64,000 nucleotides of DNA from Floricoccus penangensis (GTDB taxonomy: Bacteria > Bacillota > Bacilli > Lactobacillales > Streptococcaceae). Each line of letters opens with the position of its first letter. Within the stretch, counting starts at the first letter, position 1. Shown here piece by piece: positions 15,449-23,009 of the stretch. The DNA is taken from NCBI RefSeq assembly GCF_001832885.1, contig NZ_MKIQ01000028.1, positions 186,001-250,000 of the forward strand. Reading direction: 5' to 3'. The notes beneath the pieces are model-generated. The model saw nothing but the letters and a program-made list of their open reading frames with translations. It ran no database searches and was not told where the DNA came from. The position numbers were made by a program, and so were the translations under genes.

Positions 15449-16264
15449 ATTAATCTTTATTAAATTTTCGACTATTTCTTTTAAAGTCAGCAATTCACTT
15501 ATCTGACCTATTGCTTGTCCACATGGAATTATCTTACCACTTTCTTCCCTGACTCCGCGCATGGCAAGTCCATTTGACGAAACTACAATTTGTACATCAA
15601 GAGAACTTGCCTCTAATAAGGTGAGTTTTTCTTTATCAGTCAGAGGAGATTCCTTACTAACTAAGAACAAGGTTCCAACTTGAATTCCAGATATACCAAA
15701 CTTTTCTAGAGAATCAATAGCTTTCCTTGAAGAGATGCCTCCAGCAGCAATCAATGGAATTTGGATTTTTTCACTTAGTTCTTGCATTAAAGTTAAAGTG
15801 GTTAGCTGTCCAATATGCCCACCTGACTCCATTCCTTCTGAAATTATTCCATCCACACCTAAACTCTGCATTTTCAAAGCTTGCTTAAGATTAGACACAA
15901 CAGCTAAAATTTTTATCTTATGATCCTTTAATTTTGAAATTACCTGCGGATTGTAGCCCGCACTTACTGTCACAATCGGAACTTCAAGCTCAATAAACAC
16001 TTCAAGTAATTCTTCAATATTTGGATTTTGCAACATCAAATTACAGGCAAAGTTTTCCTTTGTCTTGCTCTTTATAAAAAGTATCTCTTCCCTAAGCTCA
16101 TCGGCACTTAATCCATAGCTTGAAAGAGTAGCAAGAGCACCTGTTTTCATAACTTCAAGGACAAAACTACTGTTTGAAATACATGCCATAGACCCTTGTA
16201 TTATAGGATATTTTACACCTAGTAGCTGAGTTAGTTCCTTTTTATCAAATATCGAATTTTTCAC
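15443..16264 (-). CDS. FabK-like FMN enoyl reductase / nitronate monooxygenase family
   Basis: The 273-residue TIM-barrel flavoprotein from the GTG at 16264 (AGGAG seven bases upstream) is preferred over the ATG at 16279, which has no ribosome site. Motifs are PIIQGSMACIS at the N-terminus, EGMESGGHIGQLTTLTLM and PLIAAGGISSRKA plus GIQVGTLFLVSKES, all typical of FabK, the flavin enoyl-ACP reductase II. It is about 45 residues shorter than pneumococcal FabK. As last gene of the operon it would supply the enoyl-reduction step. It overlaps the ketoreductase gene by 20 bases. Its stop codon lies in the 162-bp repeat. Confidence 0.85.
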   Translation of the reverse strand: MKNSIFDKKELTQLLGVKYPIIQGSMACISNSSFVLEVMKTGALATLSSYGLSADELREEILFIKSKTKENFACNLMLQNPNIEELLEVFIELEVPIVTVSAGYNPQVISKLKDHKIKILAVVSNLKQALKMQSLGVDGIISEGMESGGHIGQLTTLTLMQELSEKIQIPLIAAGGISSRKAIDSLEKFGISGIQVGTLFLVSKESPLTDKEKLTLLEASSLDVQIVVSSNGLAMRGVREESGKIIPCGQAIGQISELLTLKEIVENLIKINK

Positions 16265-17021
16265 ATTTAGGCTCCTCATATAAGACTACGTTTTTTCCAT
16301 TTATCCCAAAAATACGACCAGTCATTCCCTGTAAATTGCCATCTAGTTTAATCAAAGTTTTGGCAAGATCATCGCTAGTTCCAATTTTCCAGTAATCGGG
16401 AAATGGTTTATTTTCAAGCTCACATTTGGCTTCAATCTTTTCAATAATTGGTCGTGTCATATCAGTGAGGGCAGCTGGTGAAATTGCATTGACAGAAACA
16501 TTAAATTTCTTACCTTCAAGTGCCAAAGCTTTGGCAAAACCAATCATACCAGCTTTTGAAGCACTATAATTAACTTGACCGAAACTACCACTAATCCCAG
16601 CAAGAGAGGTCATCAGATAGATTCTCTTCTCCCCATCAGTTTCAGCCATTTTCTTGAATACCTTTTGAGATAGGGTGAAAATACTTTTTAGATTAGTCTC
16701 AATAACTTTATCCCACTGTTCTTTTTTCATTTTCAAGAAAGTTGAGTCGGCATAAATTCCAGCGTTGAGATAAAGTACATCTATATACGAAAATTTCTCA
16801 ACTACTTGATCAACAAAATCTTCAACATCTTTGGGATTATTAATATCCACTTTTTCAAGAAGCAAATTATCATCATTTGAATGTAGTTCCCTCAAAGAAT
16901 TTACATTATCTACACTTTGTCCAAAAGTCGCAACCTTGTGACCTTGAGCAAGATATAAATCAACTAATGATTTCCCTATACCTCGAGTTCCTCCTGAAAT
17001 TAAAACTACCTGACTATTCAT
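16245..17021 (-). CDS. FabG-like 3-ketoacyl reductase (SDR)
   Basis: The 258-residue short-chain dehydrogenase/reductase starts at the ATG at 17021, with GGAGAGG upstream; the longer frame has none. It has the classical SDR cofactor loop SGGTRGIGKSLV, NAG in LYLNAGIYA, catalytic Ser in LMTSLAGISG, and YSASKAG (Tyr and Lys), then NAISPAALTDMT. It reduces a 3-oxoacyl thioester, most likely with NADPH. Its start overlaps the hotdog gene by 8 bases. Family members also act on other ketones, so the acyl role rests on the operon. Confidence 0.88.
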   Translation of the reverse strand: MNSQVVLISGGTRGIGKSLVDLYLAQGHKVATFGQSVDNVNSLRELHSNDDNLLLEKVDINNPKDVEDFVDQVVEKFSYIDVLYLNAGIYADSTFLKMKKEQWDKVIETNLKSIFTLSQKVFKKMAETDGEKRIYLMTSLAGISGSFGQVNYSASKAGMIGFAKALALEGKKFNVSVNAISPAALTDMTRPIIEKIEAKCELENKPFPDYWKIGTSDDLAKTLIKLDGNLQGMTGRIFGINGKNVVLYEEPKCEKFDI

Positions 17022-17298
17022 TATATTTTCCCTCTCCAATAAGCTCCGCATCTAAAAACAAAGAAAAACTCTTACTATCATAAATTTTTAAAGTAGCTGT
17101 CTGTTCAGTATATAGGGGTTTCAAGAACCTATATTCAATCTCTCTGAACTTTATTCCTTTATTAGATAATATCCCTTCAATTCTTGCCATAATTAGCATA
17201 CCGAAAACCAATCCAGTATCATGAACAGAATTATTATCACCCGAAACTAGGCGAAATTTTTCTAAATCTTTCCTTGAAAAAATAATTTCTTCAATCAT
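17014..17298 (-). CDS. Small MaoC-like hotdog dehydratase subunit
   Basis: The 94-residue protein begins IIFSRKDLEKFRLVSGDNNSVHDT. This matches the MaoC/R-specific hydratase motif in which SGD...H supplies the catalytic Asp and His. It continues VFGMLIMARIEGIL and FREIEYRFLKPLYTEQTATLKI, the hotdog helix and strand. It is shorter than normal single MaoC proteins (about 140 residues). Together with the adjacent 113-residue gene it may make a two-subunit enoyl-thioester hydratase. It overlaps both neighbours by 8 bases. Confidence 0.7.
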   Translation of the reverse strand: MIEEIIFSRKDLEKFRLVSGDNNSVHDTGLVFGMLIMARIEGILSNKGIKFREIEYRFLKPLYTEQTATLKIYDSKSFSLFLDAELIGEGKYNE

Positions 17299-17632
17299 TT
17301 TTCACCCTCACATATAGTTTAGTAAAGGCTTCAATATAAAGTCTTTCACCTTCTTTTAAAGACAATTTATATTGCCATATCTGTCCATTAGCTTTTTTAA
17401 CTACATCTACTCTTTCAAGTTCAAGTAAGTATTCTCTATCAAAAATTACTTTTGAATATTCACCAATGTTTTGTTCCAAGAGAAAATGCTCATTTTCATT
17501 CAATTCTTCTAGATCAAACTCCTGCCAGAGTGTTAAAAAGTACGACTTTGGATAATCATTACCCTTATAAGAAACAACATCTTTATATTGGCTAATCTTG
17601 TTTGAACTTAATCTTACACTTTTCTTATACAT
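17291..17632 (-). CDS. Small protein, possible second hotdog subunit
   Basis: The 113-residue protein has no motif I can assign with certainty. Its pattern (VVSYKGNDYPKSYFLTLWQEFDLEEL, then VKKANGQIWQYKLSLKEGERLYIEAFTKLYVR) is alpha/beta with strands like the non-catalytic half of double-hotdog dehydratases or acyl-thioester binding proteins. It lies between thiolase and the MaoC-like gene with 8-base overlaps on both sides, so it is surely translated with them. A hydratase partner role is inference. Confidence 0.5.
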   Translation of the reverse strand: MYKKSVRLSSNKISQYKDVVSYKGNDYPKSYFLTLWQEFDLEELNENEHFLLEQNIGEYSKVIFDREYLLELERVDVVKKANGQIWQYKLSLKEGERLYIEAFTKLYVRVKND

Positions 17633-18779
17633 TTGATACTTTCTTAATCATGATAGCTGAACCTTGTCCACCTCCAACACACATGGCAACAATACCTAAT
17701 CTCAAAGATTCTTCTCGCTCTAGCTCAGTCATCAGTCTTCTAATTAAAATGGCTCCACTTGCTCCAAATGGATGCCCAAAGGCAATTGCACCTCCAGAAA
17801 CATTCACTTTTTCAGAGGGAATATTTGATACATCCATGGAAGCTAAAACTTGAGCCGCAAATGATTCATTAATTTCAAAACGATCAATATCATTAATACT
17901 GATATTGGTCTTCTTAAGCAACGCTTCAATTGCCACTGCAGGACCAAGTCCAAAATCAATAGGATCAATACCAACAGATGCTGAGGCTATAACTTCGAAT
18001 TCAGGAATTACTTTATTTTCCTGACAAAATGATTGACTGGCCAAAAACGTTAATCCTGCACCATCATTTAAAGGACAGCAATTTCCAGCTGTAATCGTGC
18101 CATCCTTTTCAAATGCTGGTCTTAACTTAGCTAATTTTTCAATTGTCGTTCCAGCGCGTGGGCACTCATCTTGATTAATTCCATCAAATTCAATGATTTC
18201 TTTATCAAAAATCCCTAAGTCTTTTGCTAGCTCATATTTATTTTGGCTGTTACATGCAAACTCATCTTGTCTTAAACGAGAAATCTCATATTTTTCGGCC
18301 AATCTTTCACAGGCATATCCCATATCAGGATCACCATACTCTCCAGTAGATAACTGTTGTCGAGCCATAACACGAGGGTTTCTACCATATAAATTATGAG
18401 GTTTTTCCATTTGCCATGGTGCACGACTTGTACTTTCGACACCACCACAAACTATCAAATCAGCATCACCCGCTAAAATTTTTGCTCTAGCAATATTTAT
18501 TGCTTCAAGTCCTGATGAACATTGCATATCAACAGTTACCGCAGGTGCCGTGACAGGTAGTTTACTTAATAAACCTACTTTTCTCGCTACATTTCCACCA
18601 CCAGCCACAACATTTCCCAATACAATTTGATCAATTTCTTTAGCATCAATGTCATTTCTTTCAAGCATTGCATCTAAAAGGTGAGCTCCCAACTCCTCTG
18701 GTAAATTATCCTTGAAAATACCACCATATCTTCCAACTGCAAGTCTTGCACTATCAATTATAAAAACTTTTTCACTCAT
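17625..18779 (-). CDS. Thiolase (acetyl-CoA acetyltransferase type)
   Basis: The 384-residue thiolase begins EKVFIIDSARLAVGRYGG. The nucleophile Cys87 is in VDMQCSSGLEA. The C-terminal half has EINESFAAQ, GGAIAFGHPFGASGA (catalytic His) and MCVGGGQGSA (second Cys). All active-site residues are present. It condenses two acyl-CoA units or cleaves 3-ketoacyl-CoA. It is the only Claisen-type enzyme of this operon, so chain building here would run through thiolase and CoA thioesters rather than FabF/FabB and ACP. It is separated by 27 bases from the ligase gene. Confidence 0.95.
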   Translation of the reverse strand: MSEKVFIIDSARLAVGRYGGIFKDNLPEELGAHLLDAMLERNDIDAKEIDQIVLGNVVAGGGNVARKVGLLSKLPVTAPAVTVDMQCSSGLEAINIARAKILAGDADLIVCGGVESTSRAPWQMEKPHNLYGRNPRVMARQQLSTGEYGDPDMGYACERLAEKYEISRLRQDEFACNSQNKYELAKDLGIFDKEIIEFDGINQDECPRAGTTIEKLAKLRPAFEKDGTITAGNCCPLNDGAGLTFLASQSFCQENKVIPEFEVIASASVGIDPIDFGLGPAVAIEALLKKTNISINDIDRFEINESFAAQVLASMDVSNIPSEKVNVSGGAIAFGHPFGASGAILIRRLMTELEREESLRLGIVAMCVGGGQGSAIMIKKVSNV

Positions 18780-18806
18780 CGCTACTCACTTTCTGACACC
18801 TGTCTT

Positions 18807-20165
18807 TTAATCCACTTGTTCAATCTTCAAACTTCTTTTTCCACTACGATTAATAGAAAATTCTTCTACTTCACTAATCGAATCAATGACAGATTTTCTT
18901 TTAGCATTTTGCTTCAAATACTTATTTATTTGGTCAATACTTAACCTATTATCCTTAGAAAAGATAATATAGGCCTTAACTTTTTGACCTAGAATTGAGT
19001 CCTCTTGACCTACTATTAAGATATCTTTGATTGATGGGTGATCTATGAGTAGAGCTTCGAGGTACTTGGGAAAAATTTTCTCGCCACCTCGATTTATCCT
19101 ACTGTCTATTCTACCAATGTTATATATCGAATTATTTTTAACAAAACCAAGATCACCTGTGAAAATCGGCTGTTTGGCTTGATTGAAGTTACCATTATTA
19201 TAGTATCCCATGAAACTCATTGGACTTTTTATAAAAATTTCTCCGATTCCATCTATGGTATTTTCAATATCTACAGTAACATTTGGAAAAATTATTCCTG
19301 ACTCATTAATTTCCGGCATTTTCTTACGATTCATGGCAATAAAACTAGCTTCTGATGTACCATAAAAATCAATTAACTCAGCTTTAGGAAAACGCAGATA
19401 AAAATCATCACGAAGATCTTGACTGACTGGTTCACCTGATAGGAAAAGTCTGAAGTTTTGTTGGGATATATTAGAGCTTTTGAGGAAATTTATTCTTAAA
19501 ATACTTGGCACGCCGTACATTTCAGTCTTATCAAGATTTAATTCTAAAATATCCTTAAAACTGTCATTATCCATTAGAAAACTCTGCCCTAGATATAGAC
19601 TTTGGCAAAGGACATAAAGTCCTAGTGAATAATTTAAGGGGGACAAACAAGCTACATATTTGGCTCTGAAGGGAAAATTTTGCTCTTCAAAAGCTCTAAA
19701 GGTTTCCACCCAACTTTCATGGTTGCGCACAAAACCTTTTTGCTGACCTGTTGTACCTGATGTAAAGCCTATAAAAAGAGTTTTCTCTGGAAATTCATAT
19801 TTCCCAGCATCCCCATTTACTTGATGTAATTTTCCTTCTTCATCCCAAAACAAACTAGAATGAAATTGATTACCAATGGTTGAATATTTTTGAATTTCAA
19901 TATCACTTGCCAAGGGAACAAAAACTTTGTTTAACTTAATAATTGCAAAAAGCTTTGCTACCGCGGATAGTGTACGAGTCATAGGTAGCGCAATAACTTG
20001 TTTGTTTATTTTATTGTCCTTTTCAAAATCTTTGATTAGTTGAATTTGAATATCTATTTCTTTTTTTAATTGACTATAAGTGATATTTTCACCATTCTTA
20101 AATATTAACGCAATATCTCTATCTCTACACTTCCATTCATCAATTCTTCTGTATATTGTATTCAC
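18807..20165 (-). CDS. AMP-dependent acyl-CoA/acid ligase (ANL superfamily)
   Basis: The 452-residue adenylating enzyme is read from the GTG at 20165 (AGAAGG eight bases upstream) rather than an upstream TTG. Motifs in order are GFTSGTTGQQKGF (phosphate loop), DFYGTSEA (A5), FTGDLGFV (A7), IGRIDSRINRGGEKIFP (A8) and NRSGKRSLK with the C-terminal catalytic Lys. It would activate a carboxylic acid as acyl-AMP, then CoA thioester, feeding the operon. It is shorter than typical 500-residue members and the acid is unknown. First gene of the operon. Confidence 0.88.
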   Translation of the reverse strand: MNTIYRRIDEWKCRDRDIALIFKNGENITYSQLKKEIDIQIQLIKDFEKDNKINKQVIALPMTRTLSAVAKLFAIIKLNKVFVPLASDIEIQKYSTIGNQFHSSLFWDEEGKLHQVNGDAGKYEFPEKTLFIGFTSGTTGQQKGFVRNHESWVETFRAFEEQNFPFRAKYVACLSPLNYSLGLYVLCQSLYLGQSFLMDNDSFKDILELNLDKTEMYGVPSILRINFLKSSNISQQNFRLFLSGEPVSQDLRDDFYLRFPKAELIDFYGTSEASFIAMNRKKMPEINESGIIFPNVTVDIENTIDGIGEIFIKSPMSFMGYYNNGNFNQAKQPIFTGDLGFVKNNSIYNIGRIDSRINRGGEKIFPKYLEALLIDHPSIKDILIVGQEDSILGQKVKAYIIFSKDNRLSIDQINKYLKQNAKRKSVIDSISEVEEFSINRSGKRSLKIEQVD

Positions 20166-20237
20166 TATAAAAACCTTCTCTATTTCCAAAAACTTTTGTA
20201 ACCCATAAAATTATTTAAGGTTAACTTTTTTATTTTT

Positions 20238-20266
20238 AGTATAACTTATTTAAAAGATCTTTTAAA
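20238..20266 (-). promoter_or_regulatory. Promoter and palindromic operator of the acyl operon
   Basis: On the minus strand -10 is TATACT (20238-20243), the spacer is 17 and -35 is weak (TTTAAA, 20261-20266). A perfect 18-bp palindrome TTTAAAAGATCTTTTAAA (20249-20266) covers the -35 and spacer, a position suited to a repressor. The regulator is not evident. Confidence 0.6.
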
Positions 20267-20288
20267 GTTCATAGAAAATTTTACACAG

Positions 20289-20450
20289 CAAAAAAGCCAG
20301 GACTTCGCCTGACTTAATCGTATTTTGTAGGAATTTTTTATTAAGGAGTTTTGTATTTATGAAAAAAAGTTTTTAGATAGGCTTATCACTTATCTATGTG
20401 TTAATAATAAACTTTTTTTCATAAGAGTACATCATACTTTAGGACTATTT
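20289..20450. repeat. 162-bp direct repeat, copy 2 (3' end of HAD gene)
   Basis: Same length and order of elements as 15287-15448, differing at roughly ten positions. On the minus strand it starts at the stop codon of the HAD gene, carries the same long hairpin, and ends in the same terminator (AGTCAGGCGAAGTCCTGGCT then T run). It stands just upstream of the acyl operon promoter. Confidence 0.9.
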
Positions 20451-21060
20451 AAAACATTTCCTCAATATCTTTCAAACTAGAAATTTGTTTATTAATATCG
20501 TTATTAGGAACAATAAAGTTAATACTTTTGATTCCTGAATTTATGGCAACTTCATAGTCAAGTGTCCTATCACCTACATAGTAGGTGTCAGCTCTATCCA
20601 AATTATATTTTTCCACTAAATAATCAATACCTTCTGGGTGAGGTTTTCGGATAAAACCATTATCACTTGTTATGACTTCTTTGAAAAATTGCCCAATTCC
20701 CAAGCTATCCAGAACATCATAAGCATTTCTACCCTTATGAGTATAAACAAAGTGCTTAGATCCATTGTCAGATAGATAATCCAGAACCTCTAACGCACCT
20801 GGCATTAGAACAATCATATCGTTTTTTTGGTTATTGGTGTTGGTGAAATATTTTTTCAATTCATCAAAAGATATATTATTCTCACTAGACAACTTATTAA
20901 ATAAGTCCTTAACTGATGTATCAATAATAAATTTAGAAACATATTCCTTATCAAAATCTAAGTCAAAATGCTGGTAGGTCTCAAAAAGAGATTCAATTAT
21001 TGTAGGATAAGAATCAAGAAGTGTACCATCTAAATCCCAGATAAAATTTTTATTATTCAA
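20449..21060 (-). CDS. HAD-superfamily hydrolase
   Basis: The 203-residue protein has motif I WDLDGTLLDSYPTI, motif II as FVYTHKG, motif III KPHPEGI and motif IV YYVGDRTLDYEVA, with a helical cap between residues 15 and 90. It is a cytoplasmic phosphatase of subfamily IA, related in form to phosphoglycolate-phosphatase-like proteins; substrate unknown. It starts with TTG directly after the methyltransferase stop codon (AAGGAAG ribosome site), so the two genes are co-translated. Its stop codon abuts copy 2 of the 162-bp repeat. Confidence 0.85.
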   Translation of the reverse strand: MNNKNFIWDLDGTLLDSYPTIIESLFETYQHFDLDFDKEYVSKFIIDTSVKDLFNKLSSENNISFDELKKYFTNTNNQKNDMIVLMPGALEVLDYLSDNGSKHFVYTHKGRNAYDVLDSLGIGQFFKEVITSDNGFIRKPHPEGIDYLVEKYNLDRADTYYVGDRTLDYEVAINSGIKSINFIVPNNDINKQISSLKDIEEMF

Positions 21061-21825
21061 CTACTTTACTTCCTTAAAATTTTTTATATTTTCGTAAACA
21101 ACTGTCGTGTTGTCCATTATAATCTGTCCATCTTCATCAGAGTACTCATTAAAAATTTCTTCAAGTCCTTCTCTTATTAACAAATACTCTTCTTTATCCT
21201 TAAAAGGTATATAACTACCAGTTAAATTTCTATTGATGAAGTCATTTTTTCTATAAATAAGAGGATTCTCGTACTCGGTCATCTTGTAGCCTGTTTCTTG
21301 AAAGAAATTTTCCAGAGGTTGGAGATTATTCCAAATTCCCCCTCCAAATCCTTTGAAATTCGGGCAGTATTTTTCAAAGAGTAATCTACATTCATTATTT
21401 ACAATGCTATCTCCCCTTCTATTCCATACCAAATTAACTTTTCCATCATCTTTAAGGATGTAGCGAGTCTTATCTAAAAATTTTTGCCAATCAAACCAAT
21501 GAAAGGCTTGGGCAACAATAATTCTATTAACAGATTCTTCTTCAAGCTTTGCATTCTCTGCACTATCATTAATAACTTCTAAACTTTGAAAAGTTCTAGC
21601 AAGATCGTGCAAATTCTTGCTCATATCAATGTTTGGTTCAATAGCAATTAAAAGTTGTGGTTCACTTTCTTCCAATATTTGCGAAGTTAATTTACCAGTA
21701 CCCGCTCCAAATTCAGCTATTTTCAAACCTTTTGGAATAGAGTCCAGATATTTTTCAGAATAGGTTGGTCTTGCAGTCTTATAAAGCTCCGAAACATGTG
21801 AAAAATCAGCCTTTTTATCTTGCAT
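21061..21825 (-). CDS. Class I SAM-dependent methyltransferase
   Basis: The 254-residue protein starts at the ATG at 21825, where GGAGG is well placed; the ATG 12 bases earlier overlaps that site. Motif I is IAEFGAGTGKLTSQIL, with an acidic end in LIAIEPN, and post-motif NRIIVAQAFHWFDW. This AFHW/FDW form is typical of the UbiE/Tam-like group that includes trans-aconitate-type methyltransferases. The acceptor is unknown. It forms a two-gene unit with the following HAD gene. Confidence 0.85.
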   Translation of the reverse strand: MQDKKADFSHVSELYKTARPTYSEKYLDSIPKGLKIAEFGAGTGKLTSQILEESEPQLLIAIEPNIDMSKNLHDLARTFQSLEVINDSAENAKLEEESVNRIIVAQAFHWFDWQKFLDKTRYILKDDGKVNLVWNRRGDSIVNNECRLLFEKYCPNFKGFGGGIWNNLQPLENFFQETGYKMTEYENPLIYRKNDFINRNLTGSYIPFKDKEEYLLIREGLEEIFNEYSDEDGQIIMDNTTVVYENIKNFKEVK

Positions 21826-21931
21826 AAAATCCTCCATTTATTGATAATTTTAACTGTTTAATTTACAGAATACAAACGTTCTCAAACGAAAACCACCTAT
21901 GCATGTAAAATAGATGGTTTATTTTCACTTT

Positions 21932-22531
21932 TCAAAGTAAATCTTTAATTAAATACTTACTCAATCCGCCATTAACTGAATATACATATAAAGAAGCATT
22001 CAATTTTAAATCTGGTAGATAAAATGCTGGCATTTGTTCAGGATAAAATCGATTAAGAAAGAATCGGTCTTCATATACATAACACGCAAATAATAGATAA
22101 TCTTCTTTAGTCATAGAATGTTCAATGCTAATATAATTTGCTTGATCATACTCTGCTATATTTATTCCAAGCTCTTCACTTTTACCATTTATACTTAACG
22201 GTTTTAAATTTCTACCACAACAAGATATGCTTGCATCTCCTGTGCTTATTAATATATTTTTACAAGATTTACAAACATAAAACTTTATTCTGTCTATTTT
22301 TCCAATATCTTTTGGATTGGCTTCAAGTTTACCTTGAAGCAGATTAAGTAAGTCAGCTCCAAGAATGTTTGACAAGGGTTGCCACATTGATGAGTCTGGA
22401 GCTCCTTTTCCACATTCCCACTTAGAAATAGTTTTATTGGAAATATTCAATTTGTCTGCCAGTTCTTTTTGAGTCAGATTTCTTTCCTTCCTTAACTGGA
22501 AAATTAAAGTTCCAACTTTTTCGACATCCAT
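21932..22531 (-). CDS. XRE regulator with C-terminal desulfoferrodoxin-like domain
   Basis: The 199-residue protein has an N-terminal XRE helix-turn-helix (residues about 5-60, RKERNLTQKELADKLNIS, TISKWECGKG). A rubredoxin-like knuckle follows, YVCKSCKNILI...SCCGRNL (four cysteines). The rest resembles desulfoferrodoxin-type beta sandwich sequence: EHSMTKEDYLLFACYVYEDRFFLNRFYPEQ and SLYVYSVNGG. The fusion suggests a regulator that senses metal or redox state, but that is inference. The zinc/iron ligands in the Cys cluster are intact. It lies 7 bases after the GIY-YIG gene. Confidence 0.75.
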   Translation of the reverse strand: MDVEKVGTLIFQLRKERNLTQKELADKLNISNKTISKWECGKGAPDSSMWQPLSNILGADLLNLLQGKLEANPKDIGKIDRIKFYVCKSCKNILISTGDASISCCGRNLKPLSINGKSEELGINIAEYDQANYISIEHSMTKEDYLLFACYVYEDRFFLNRFYPEQMPAFYLPDLKLNASLYVYSVNGGLSKYLIKDLL

Positions 22532-22538
22532 AAGCTTC

Positions 22539-22886
22539 CTACCTATTATCTATTTTCAAAGCGTTAGGGTTCTCCTCTAAATAAAGCTCTAGTAAATCCT
22601 CCAAATCACGGGTCTGATCATCTTGAGGGTTATCGTATTTCAGCTTGACTTCCAACTTATAATCAAAGGCATCTTCACCATATTGCTTCCATAATTCTAA
22701 CATTTTTTTATTAGAATGATTACCCATTTTCAGCTTAAATAGATTACTGTTATAAACCGACTGAGTATCACGGCTTATTCCAACAAAAACGTCATTTGAG
22801 TGCCTACCGCTAAAGGAAACAATTCCCATCTCTGGCATTCTGTTCTTATAGTCTTCCTTTAATTTTTTTCTTCTATCTCCATTCAT
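22539..22886 (-). CDS. Small GIY-YIG-like protein
   Basis: The 115-residue protein reads MGIVSFSGRHSNDVFVGISRDT, then LKMGNHSNKKMLELWKQYGEDAFDYKLEVKLKY. This is the layout of small stand-alone GIY-YIG family proteins (first strand, Arg/Lys-bearing strand, N.x.LW..YG.xxF pattern). The canonical GIY and YIG triads are weak, here GIV and FVGI, so nuclease activity is doubtful. It sits upstream of the XRE gene in one likely transcript. Confidence 0.65.
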   Translation of the reverse strand: MNGDRRKKLKEDYKNRMPEMGIVSFSGRHSNDVFVGISRDTQSVYNSNLFKLKMGNHSNKKMLELWKQYGEDAFDYKLEVKLKYDNPQDDQTRDLEDLLELYLEENPNALKIDNR

Positions 22887-22985
22887 ATTATCACCTCATA
22901 GTATATTCTAGAAGAAAAATATTTTTTATACAATCTACTAATCGTAGACTTTCTTAAAAGTCAGAAATTGGTATTTAATGAATAA

Positions 22986-23007
22986 AAAAAAAGCTCAAAG
23001 GCTTCTT
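22986..23007 (-). terminator. Weak terminator after trhP2
   Basis: On the minus strand a short AAGCC/GCTT-type stem is followed by nine T immediately past the stop codon. Confidence 0.5.
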
Positions 23008-23009
23008 TT

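Noticed and set aside
16265-16279. ATG at 16279 as start of the FabK-like gene
   Set aside because: This ATG overlaps the AGGAG that serves the GTG at 16264.
15287-20450. CRISPR array or transposon ends
   Set aside because: Only two long copies 5 kb apart, no terminal inverted repeats, no transposase and no spacer pattern.
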